Part shown: one piece after another, positions 55,201 through 64,000 of the stretch
Position numbering within the stretch: the first letter of the stretch is position 1
Layout of the letters: each line of letters starts with the position of its first letter
NCBI GenBank assembly: GCA_000729835.1
Contig: JFHB01000010.1
Span: 1-64,000 of the forward strand
Length of the DNA: 64,000 bases
DNA from: Atkinsonella hypoxylon
Taxonomy: Eukaryota > Ascomycota > Sordariomycetes > Hypocreales > Clavicipitaceae
Reading direction: 5' to 3'
Made by a program: the position numbers and the translations under genes
Notes under the pieces: generated by a model
Told to the model about the DNA's origin: nothing
What the model saw: only the letters and a program-made list of their open reading frames with translations
The model's database searches: none

Positions 55201-57150
55201 GATCGGCATCACTACCTAGGTACCTTAGGTAGGTAGGTAGGTATCTGGCAAGGGACCAATGGCGGGGCTGCCGCAAGTATCTGGAACATGAAACGCGCCT
55301 GGAGCAATGCCTCCCCACGTTGTAATAAAGACACGCTTGATATGGTTGGACAGCCAGAGTCCAACTGCAACCCCTCTTATCGTTGGCGCGAGAGCCGATG
55401 GGGATCTGGCCAACTAAATTGCCAAAATGTCAGAGTACTTACTAGGTAGGTATGTAGCCCCGGAAACTGGGACCAGTGATTCTTTCAGCTGTTCTCGTCT
55501 CTTTCGCCCTTTCGCCCTTTCGCTCTTGATCGATGGCGAATTGTCACACATTGGACAGCGGCACGGTACTCCGTAGAGGCTACATGCAGTCCCGTTGTCG
55601 AACACACGACCACGCATAGTAATTGGTGGCAGAAGCCGTTAACTGGTACTTATTGAACATGGTGATTGGAACGTTAGGCAGACTAGGGTAGGTTGCGTTG
55701 TCCACAAGACGTCAAGCTCAATAGACACTCTGGAGCGACAAGTCCACATAGAGTTGCACATTGTGCGGCGCTCAGCAAGATACAAAGCAGATTTCGTTGT
55801 CCTACGAGATGAGTGTGTCTCCGGCCAAGAGTGTGACTCGATTAACAAGCCTCCATTGCTGTGATGCTAAAAAAAAAAAAAAAAAAACACGAGTGCGCGA
55901 ACTCTCTGTCTCTCAAGCCAAGGTACGCATGCTGGCGCTAGCGGCCGTCCCCGAGTAGTAGATGCTGGACTGCTGACAATATCTTCATCTGAGATTCGAA
56001 AGACGGGCTGGCTGGCTGATTGGCACTAGGACAAGGAGCCAAGGGCCGGAGAAGGGAGGAGGGGGAGCAGATTCTCCAAGAATAGATACGCGAGATGCAG
56101 GCTCATGCAGTGAGAAAAGGGGGAAGAAAAAAAAATTGAAGAAAGATGGGAATCCACAAATGGCAACGGGCGCAACGCTCCTACCGCGCCGTAAATGACG
56201 AACCAGACACTAATACTAATATGAATTAAGTTAGCTTTGGCTCTTTGGCTCCTCGACTCCAGCATAGGAAGGCCGTCACCGTTTCAGAAAAAGCTCATTC
56301 ATGACTGGCGACGAGCCAAAATTAGGCTAAGCTCGAGCTGAGGGAGCCAATCACAGGGCTGGAGAGCTCCCTTGCAGGCGACAGACAACGAGTCGATTGG
56401 ATGTGGACCGACGCTTCGGGATCGGGTGCGCTCTGCAAGCTGGCCACCGTGGTCAGATGCGGCCAATTGGTGCGAGGACAAAGCGCATGGTCTTTTCTTG
56501 GTGGTTGGGGTGAGGCTGATGTTGGGGCCGGATTGGTCCTAGTTTGTCGGTTCAATTGCCCATGGCCATGGCCCATGGGCCATTCATTTGTTATTAATAG
56601 CCGGGCCTCATGAGGACCACCTCTATTGCAGCACGAGAACACATACGTCGGGATGGGCCAGGGCTTCCTTGCTACAGACCTAGGCAGATGTCGCCGGGCA
56701 TTTCATGGCATGCAGGAATATGTATAATCAAGATAGCACACGGAGCAAAGGTTTAACGAATACGGCATGGCCTCGTGAGTAACCACCATGTTTAGTGGTG
56801 GCAGTCGCACACGCCAGCATAAAATGGGATAAAACCACGGGAACAAAGATTCGAGAAAGGCCCAGACCCGCTGGACGGATGGACGGGCGGACAGGCGGAC
56901 AGGCAGACAGGCAGACAGGCAGACATTGGAACGGACTGTACGGAGTAGAGATTCGCGGATTGTACGGAATTTGCCAACGGCTAGCTAGCGGTACAGCCAA
57001 TGGCGCAAAGTTGCCGGTAATAATCAAGGTGAAGAAGGAAGGTATGACCTTCAGGAAGCAGGTCTGACCGGCGAACCAGCTTGTGCCAGCTTGTACCAGC
57101 GCCAACCAGCGCCAATCAGACCCTGAGCCTGGCGCTACCTTGCCTTGGGC

Positions 57151-57203
57151 ACCTACCTGCCTACCTGCCTACCTGCCTACCTACCTACCTACCTACCTAC
57201 CTA
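57151..57203. repeat. ACCTACCTGCCT / CCTA tract
   Basis: A 53-bp run of CCTACCTG units passing into pure CCTA units, the longest TAGG/CCTA tract in the window. Confidence 0.92.
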
Positions 57204-59309
57204 ATCTGATCAGTTTTCTTCCTTCCCCATGGTTCTAACCGAATCGCGCATCCAAGTCCGTCTTCGAGGCTGACACGAGTTAGCCCAGCAGCCGACCTGA
57301 AACAGGTCCAGATTTTTCCTCCGACTACGAAACAGCATGACAGCTTCCCGCTGAGCGAACCGACATCTCCACATCCCAACGCCCGTGAACCATTACCGAC
57401 CATCACATTATCCTTTTGCACCGACGCTTCCCGAGGCGCTGGTTTCCCATGCTCCGTAGTTGCCGCGGTACCTTGCATGACAGCCCCAGCCCGAGTTGGG
57501 TAACCGACAACCACCTGAATTCGGTAGCATGGCCCGTGCGCCCTTGACTCGATATAGCGTCGCCCTGCAGTTCTGACAAGACATCAACTTCCTTGGACAA
57601 CGCCACCCGATCGATCCACCGGCACGCTTTGTTCTTAGCCATTTGAGAACAAGCGGCGCATGGCAGCCCGGCTTGGCATAAGTGTGCGGTATTATAGGGG
57701 ATGGGTAAACGTCAGTGGGAAAAAAAAACTGTCTGAAAACTGTCTGTATTGACCTACTCGGACATGCTCGACGCTATCTTTCCAAACATTTCCCTGGAAA
57801 CAGTCATAGATGGAATGGAGACTGGTCGCCCACCTGAACAAGTTTGGTTCTCATGTTCTCCTGTTGATGGTGGCTGCTGTTTCTTATGAGCCTGCACACA
57901 ACGTAATTCGAGAATTGTCTCCATCCAGGGTAATGTTGCATTAGACGTCTTGCCAGGTGGCCTTGCCAAAATTGCATGGTTCGCCTGATATGACAAGCCC
58001 GTCCTTCCTGACATGCCAACACCAACAGCCATAGGGTCTTGGATAGGCTTGATGCGGCGCCACTTTTTGTCCGGCGTGGCTGTCGCCGGACGAAGCCTCC
58101 ATGTTTTACCCTATTCCTGCATTATTCATGATGGTGGCAAATCGTGCATCTCTGCTGTTCTTTACCTGGCACTTGTAACTCCCTCGCCGTGTAATGAGAT
58201 AGATCATCATGACCCATTCTCGCAAGAGGCTGTCGCAGCCGTCGTAGAAAGCACCAGAAGCTGAATTCTGACTCGGCTGTTTCGACTTCCTTGACATGAA
58301 TCCTAATTCCCATTCCAGCACAGTAATCCCATCACCCATTTGTTTCGCTGAAACACACTTCGTGGTTCCCATGGGTAGACACGTTGGCAATGTTGGTCTA
58401 GTCGGATCGTTTAGTCCCTGAACCTCCCGCCCGATTCAAGACCCGTTAGAAGCCCCAAGTCTATTCGCCTACCAACATGAAAGACGACCATGTCTTCTTT
58501 TTTTTTAAAAAAAAAAAATGAAAAAAATGAAAAAACACTACTATGCAATACTTCACATCATCCATCAAGTAAAGTCACCATCCCTCTGAATCGAAGTACA
58601 CAAACAGCCGTCCCATCGTTTCAACCACTGCGAACTGCTGAAGCCACCCGCTGCGCAGCCGCGCTCAATCTACGACTGTACTCTGTTTCACTGCTTATCA
58701 CGCCGTTTCACTTTGCATGATGCCGTCTGCTGGACCTTTAACTTCCGGCGTTGTAACTATTTCCCCTTCCTGAAACGTGAGTCAGCGAGCGGAGTTGGTC
58801 TCAGTTAGGTCATGTGAGTTACTTCGAGGGCGGACTGAGCAGTTTCACTCGGGTCAATAACTCGAACAGACTGTTTTGGGAGGAAACCGAGTTGTCTGCG
58901 TGGCGAATTCTACCTCGATCTCCACGTAGCATAGATGACTTCGACGTCACGAAGCGCTTTGCTCGTGGAGCAATCAACCCGACGTGGAAGCGCAGGCCTT
59001 GAACTTTCGAATCATAGAGCACATCCATAGTCACCAAAACTAAACAATGCATGATATTGTCCCGCTCTATACAGTAGTACGCTACAAAATCCCTCGTCAT
59101 CTTCATATTCACATTCACAGTTCCAACTTACTTATGCTCAGCCACTGTCCAATACACAAGGTTGCAGCTCGTCCAAAACCATCCTGAGTCAGACGTGGCC
59201 CGATGAAACACTTTTCCACCACGAATACATTCAGTTTTTCCTGTCAATTAAACTAGTTTTTGCGACTGATTTTCCAACAATAAGCAACTACAAGAAATAC
59301 TGTGATTTC

Positions 59310-61756
59310 CTATGATCGCGCCTCTTCGAGCTCCAGTTCCAGCTGTCTGATGCGCTCGCTCTGGTCTTGGGATCCAGGCGTGTTGACCTTCTTCTTCAGT
59401 GATTCCACTTCATTGACGAGTCTGCTGATCTTGTCGTTCTGGGCAGTGATGATTTTAGTCTGGTTCTCGATGAGCTGCTTGAGGTCGTTCAGAGAGGCCT
59501 CGAGGCCGACGGAGGGAGCAGGGATAGTATGAGCGGAGGGTTTGGCGGGACTTATTGGTCTGGCGGACTCGGGGTTAGGTGCGGTAGTTGGTTGCGCCTT
59601 GATGGGGACAGGAAGGGGCTTGGGCTCGGCGCGAGAGGTTCCTTGTGGTGATGGGCGAGAAACCTCCTCAAAGCTAGATGTCTCATCGACATCATTGTCC
59701 TCATCGTCCTTGTCATTATCTTGGTACTTGGTGGCCATGGCAGAAATGCAAGTCTTTTGATCCTTCATGGATGGTGGAGGGCCGCGGGTAATTGATGCTG
59801 GCTTAGGACCTTCCTTCGGCTCCTCCTTGTTGCCAGAAGTTGGGGCTGGGGAAGATGCCGGACCTAAGCTAGTTTGGACGATCGGCTTATAGTCAGATGG
59901 AATCTCCTTGGGTGCGCCGCCGTCGTAAATGCTTTCAAGGTCAATCTTTGCGGGAATACCAGTCTTCCCATCGAGCCATTCTCGAGCTCTAACGGCAGGC
60001 TTGGTGCCAATAGCAGGAGGGAAGATGTCTGCCTGAAAGGTTTCCGCGCGACGTGGCACGGTGAAGGAAATGGGCTCAATGTATGAGTCGTTGACAGTTT
60101 TATAAGCACGCATAATCTCGTTTTCGTGCACCTTTCGCCAACATTTAGTATAACGAAACTCGTTCCATCTCTAAGACGGTACACCTACATTGATGCCGCG
60201 CCGGGGCAAAAAGGCAATGCCTCGCTGCGGGTCAGGCGATTTATACTCGCTCAGAAATTCAAATTTATCGTTCACATATTCGTAATAACGTATGTTTCCA
60301 TCACTGTACATAATCAGCATTTCTCCAAAAGGGATTAAAAAAAAAAGGGGGGAAACAAGATGCGCCCGCGTAAAACTGATTTGGACTTACCCTTTCCCAG
60401 CAAGATACAAGCAATTCGATCCCTCGTCTTTTTTAGTTCATCAATCATCGTCAGTAACTTGCCAATTTCTATAACTCTGCAACCTCGACGGCAAATCTTG
60501 GAAACTTACCCCAGAATGGCATGCATACGCCAGAAATTGAATCTAGCAAGGTGAATCCCCCAATAGGCTCAGTTCGACCAGGTTCCCATAGACCGATTTG
60601 GCGCTCGCTCATTCTCGAGAAGCCGGTCGTAGCAAAACGGTTATGCTCGCCCATCCAGACAGCTCGGCTGTTTTTGGCACCGCCGTGACCAACAGCCTCA
60701 TGAACGGGCTTTTCTTGACGTACATCCCAAACACGGATCTTCTTGTCTCGTGATGTGGTGGCGAGCATCGTACCACTGGCATTCCATGTCAAACTCTGCA
60801 CAATATCCGCATGCTTGAGGACCAATGGATTTTGTCCAGTGGTAATATCCCAGACCTTGACAGTAAAATCGCCAGAAGCGGAGGCAAGGATGTTTTCAGC
60901 AGCTTGGTTGAAAAGGACCTGTCCGACTTTCCTATTTGACTCCCGTCGAGTTAGCTTCCCGACATCCCATCTCATTTACAGATACACAGGCCAAGACTCG
61001 ACCATACCTCGGGTGTCCAGCGAGCTTGCTCACTGGCGACACATCGGGAATCTCCTCCGCATCGGTGTACAGCGTGAAGTCCTCAGGAACCTCCCAGATA
61101 AACACCTTGCCGTCTTCGGACGCGGAAGCAATCACTCGGTCATTGAATGGATTCCTATGCACCAGTACTACGTCAGCTGAGAAATCGAGCAATCGCGGAC
61201 AGCTCCACATACCAGTCCGTATCCAGAACCGTAGCGGTATGGCCTCGAAACAGGGGAATCTGTTCCGGAAGCTTGCCTTTTTCGTTCAAAGGAATTACGG
61301 CAAACGCGCCACCACCAGAAGCATCCCAGTTGACAGACAAATAGTCAGGATTGGCCTACAGAGAAACCTTGTCAGTCCACCGCGGGCGTACTTGTTAATG
61401 TCCCATCTGCCATCTTCCATCTTCCATCGTCTCGTATTGTTCGCAGGTTCTCTGCCGTCGCTACCCATTCCGCACAAACAACAGTGCTCGTGGGGAAGGC
61501 AACGTAGTGATAGGGTCCTTGGATAATCCGCACCTTGACTAGATTAGTGTCCCACGCATTGCGACTAATGCGCAGGTTGTCGTAGCAGAACTCTTTTCTC
61601 GTAGACTTTCCAAAGACGTGACCTGCGAATCAGGAAAACGAGAATCCGTCAGCCATTGTCACATTGAAGGAGCTTTTGCGACTAGGAGGGGGAGCACTCG
61701 GAGTGTAAATAAACAAGCATACGGTACTTCGAAGCCCGGACGAATCGACTGGCCAT
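59310..61756 (-). CDS. CRN1: Coronin (actin-binding WD40 protein)
   Basis: Eight exons (61756-61723, 61622-61534, 61355-61213, 61154-61008, 60931-60510, 60427-60391, 60303-60189, 60131-59310) give 602 residues. It starts MASRFVRASKYRHVFGK, the basic coronin signature, then NAWDTNLVKANPDYLSVNWDASGGG. The seven-bladed propeller follows (for example ASASEDGKVFIWEVPED, ASASGDFTVKVWDI, ATTSRDKKIRVWDVRQEKPV), ending with SYIEPISFTVPRRAETFQ and FPPAIGTKPA. A Pro/Ser/Glu-rich linker (about 400-540) precedes a C-terminal coiled coil (LNDLKQLIENQTKIITAQND to LELELEEARS) that oligomerises the protein. Coronins bind F-actin, regulate Arp2/3 and work at endocytic patches and hyphal tips. Yeast Crn1 is 651 residues. 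All junctions keep frame with GT-AG sites; exon 6 is a 37-bp microexon. Confidence 0.95.
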
Positions 61757-62717
61757 GATGTAGCAACTCGGTGCTGCAGTGCAGCGTAAAGGCTCAAAAT
61801 GAGTAACAGCAAGAGGTTCAGGGGGGAGAAGAAGATCAACGGAGACGGCTGAAGGAGAAGTAGAGAGCTGAGTGGGGTCAGTGTCAATGGGGGATGTGAC
61901 CTGGCGCAAGCAAGGTACGACAAGGCTACGAGCCGGTTCTGGAAGAGGTGGGCGGGCTACGAGGCTACGAGTGGATGAACCAGGGACGGCGAGCGGCAGG
62001 TGGCGGGCAGCGGACAGCAGATAGCGGACAGCAGATAGCGGACAGCAGATAGCGAACAGTGGGGGGTGATGGTTTGAGAAACTTGAAGAGGTGAGAGGTG
62101 ATAGGTGAAAGATGAGATGATGTCTAGCGAATAGTAATTGTATTACTTTGCCATTGAGGTGGCTGAGTGGTAAGACGTAGGGATTTATGCGATTCCCGCA
62201 TCAGACATAACACGTGATTACAGACGTTTCTCAGCGACAAAATAGCAGCCTCAAGCGAACAAAGTTTTCACCTCAAAAACTTTATAGACCAGTACATGCT
62301 TCATACATATGATCCCCATATCGGTGCCACTGAGCAAAAGAAAGCAAAAGAAACACCGTCGACGCCGTCGGACATTTCAAAGGCTGCGTATGCCCATCAT
62401 ACAAAACCATTGCACCCACTCCTATTCTGTGATGAAGATTCAAATGCCACGTAATAAAATACCAACAGAGTGCAAGATGCCTCGACAAAACACTGAGCGC
62501 ACAAACTTTCGCCACCATAAAAACTCCAGGTCCCCGCTTGAACCTGCCATGAGCCTGCGTTGTGAGACGTGCTGAGAGTCTGTCGTCGTGGCGTCGTGCC
62601 ATGCATAGTAATCCTCGATAGGTGTACCACCCTGAAAGTATTAAAGAGGAAAGATATAGCACAGATTTGAAGAGGAACAGAGAGAAAAAAAGGACGAAGA
62701 GAAGAAAGAATAAAAAT
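61757..62717. other. Intergenic, coronin promoter and BUD4-like 3' region
   Basis: Includes a GCGGACAGCAGATA-type tandem repeat (about 62008-62057) and a tRNA-like 5' half at 62153-62206. A 214-codon minus-strand frame (62282-62926) enters the last BUD4-like exon out of frame and is not a gene. Confidence 0.5.
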
Positions 62718-64000
62718 CTAGGAGCAACTGCTCTTTGTTCGTGAGTGCACGCGTCGACCCTCGGCCTTACGGCGAAGCTGTTCCTCCCGCCTAAGGACGA
62801 TCTCGCACCACTTCGCTCTCGACCGTACGCCGTTATTGTCATCAGCAGAGTTGTCCCGTCCAACCACGTCCGACAAAATTCCCATCCAGCCTTCCTTGTC
62901 CTCTGCAGTGTCGGCGTAGAAGTCAATCACCTCTCCATTGTTGAAGCGGATTCGGAAACCCTCTTCAACAAACATGTATCCTTCTTCGTCCTCAGCGAAC
63001 GCTGATCGCCGGCGCTTGCCACCTTTGCCAGTCGTCTCCTTCTCTGTCAGAGATCTTTTATCATCGATTAATCTCTTGGCGTTTGACAGATTGATCGTGG
63101 CTCTTGGCTGTCGAGTTGCCTCATGGTAGGCAGTCAACTTCGTGCCTACTAATTTGAAATATCTTCGGCGCCAGTACTATTGGAAGTTTCGGTCAGTTCG
63201 TCTGGTCATGACTTTCAACATTATGCTTCACTCTACTTACAGGACAGTCACCACCTTGCTGGCTCAGATGTCCCTCCCAGTTGTGTGACAATCTCTCCTC
63301 AGCGGCCTTTAGTTCTCGGACGCAAGAGTTCATGCTCTTGGGCATGTCGTCATCTGTTGCGTTTTTTGGTCGAGGCACGAAGAGAAGCTGTAGCTCCAGT
63401 TTGCCAATCTTGTATGGGGCGCGTCGGACAATAGAAGTGGTAGCATTTCCTCTCTTGCTCTTGATGCTCGATGCGAAGCTCTCCTCCTCAGTCGCCCACT
63501 CATTGAAGCATGCCACTTCAGCCATGTAAGGCCGTCCGAAGCAACGGTGCTCATGCTCTTTCAGACAAACATAAGCTCGGGCAAAACTACCATCATCGGC
63601 TGCCAATCGAGACAACAGCTCATAGCCAGATGGACCCATGTTTTGTTGTCGAGCAAGAGCCTCCCTTTGACGCTCTTCTTCTCGCTGCCTTTGCTCCATT
63701 TCTCTGCGCTTCTTTGGAGATGCGAAGACACGACTAAAGGTCGAAGTCCTGGTCTTAGTGGCCTTGGCCGCCACCTGTGCAGTTAAATGAGCAGGCTTTT
63801 CGAGCTTGACATTAAGCGTCAACTGAAATTCCAATTCGTTGGGCACTACAAGTTCGAATTCTTGACCTATGGGAGCATTTCTAGCCAATTCTAGCCAGGC
63901 TGTTGTCACACAATGAACGCCATTGTCCAAGGTCAAACTGAACCAAGTGCGCTCATTCTTGGGCAGTGGAAGATCCAGATCCTTCACGCCCATGACCTTG
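62718..64000 (-). CDS. BUD4: BUD4/anillin-like septation protein, C-terminal part (runs off the window)
   Basis: Only the C-terminal roughly 400 residues are present: exon from beyond 64000 to 63241, intron 63240-63177, last exon 63176-62718. The frame is open through the window edge. The first part resembles the anillin-homology region (LPKNERTWFSLTLDNGVHC, IGQEFELVVPNELEFQLTLN, then RCFGRPYMAEVACFNEWATE). A PH domain follows, split by the intron: GHLSQQGGDCP, YWRRRYFKLVGTKLTAYHE and RIRFNNGEVIDFYAD. A charged coiled helix (ASPKKRREMEQRQREEERQR) lies inside the anillin-homology part. Bud4/Mid2-type anillins act at the cortex with septins and formin regulators to organise the septum and actin ring. 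Identification rests on the domain order and PH sequence; the N-terminus is unseen. Confidence 0.85.

Larger units (their letters stand above)
51157..59309. other. 8.15-kb gene-free region upstream of STE12
   Basis: No gene I can support in either strand. The first 1.5 kb upstream of STE12 is a series of microsatellites (GTA, GTGCA, GAAGCA, GGGTGC and a CTCCCTGG-type array at 52424-52480). Farther out are TAGG/CCTA tracts (52656-52686, 55213-55243, 57151-57203), TACTCCGTA motifs (55191, 55567, 56939) and homopolymers (A18 near 55869). The longest frame, 197 codons on the minus strand at 52357-52950, is driven by repeats, and 165 codons at 54739-55236 has no domain. The proximal part is the presumed STE12 promoter and 5' leader; the distal end is the coronin 3' region. 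Confidence 0.55.

Noticed and set aside
54739..55236. 165-codon plus-strand frame
   Set aside because: No similarity to a known family that I recognise, ordinary intergenic composition, and competing frames on the other strand.
61355..61534. Possible alternative coronin exon; intron 2 is open in frame for about 50 codons
   Set aside because: A stop follows and coronin conservation (NLVK directly followed by ANPDYLSVNW) requires removal of the stretch.
1..64000. CRISPR arrays, rRNA genes, integrases and bacterial-style operons
   Set aside because: No direct-repeat/spacer array or rRNA sequence was seen; tandem repeats present lack unique spacers, and gene structure is eukaryotic throughout.

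Overview
This window is nuclear DNA of a filamentous ascomycete, most likely an insect-, nematode- or plant-associated member of the Hypocreales. The evidence is short GT-AG introns (about 50-180 bp) with CTAAC/CTGAC branch sites, fungus-restricted families (PTH11-like/fungal rhodopsin domain, HsbA, GT34, STE12 with C-terminal zinc fingers), AT-rich repeat blocks between GC-richer genes, and no rRNA, complete tRNA, CRISPR or operon structure. The genus is an inference; the sequence alone does not fix it.

Layout. 1-760 is an AT-rich tandem repeat. 1483-3180 is a seven-exon PTH11-like membrane receptor gene. A 409-bp MITE with TA duplication follows (3870-4278). Next come a GT34 mannan-type galactosyl/mannosyltransferase (4823-6389), a Dabb-domain protein (6833-7334, minus) and a Fringe-like GT31-type glycosyltransferase (10445-12022). 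13097-17307 holds a secreted surface-lipid group: HsbA, class 3 lipase, HsbA. A carboxylesterase pseudogene with two internal deletions (19248-20458) and a cupin gene with hydrophobic C-terminal segments (21506-22228, minus) follow. 24292-37296 is denser: the very-long-chain 3-hydroxyacyl-CoA dehydratase PHS1, a DUF676-type lipase, the SWI/SNF ATPase, WDR70 and a cytochrome P450. The P450 gene contains two GC-AG introns, one of them inside the heme-binding loop. A secreted pepsin-type protease (39496-40806, minus) borders a 5-kb gene-poor, AT-rich stretch. Then come SWC5 (45772-46817), the rRNA-processing factor FAF1 (47206-48259) and the transcription factor STE12 (48851-51156, minus). STE12 is followed upstream by about 8.15 kb with no recognisable gene and many microsatellites. 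Coronin (59310-61756, minus) and the C-terminal part of a BUD4/anillin-like gene (62718 to the window end, minus) close the window.

How the genes fit together. Most are independent housekeeping or signalling genes: chromatin (SNF2, SWC5), ribosome biogenesis (FAF1), lipid elongation (PHS1), actin and septation (coronin, BUD4-like), and mating/invasion signalling (PTH11-like, STE12). The one group that looks functionally linked is HsbA-lipase-HsbA: two secreted hydrophobic-surface-binding proteins flank a secreted lipase, one HsbA being divergent from it across a shared 990-bp region. I found no secondary-metabolite backbone gene, so the P450, cupin and esterase do not form a recognisable cluster. 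All exon structures were read by eye from frame continuity, splice sites and family conservation, with no RNA evidence.
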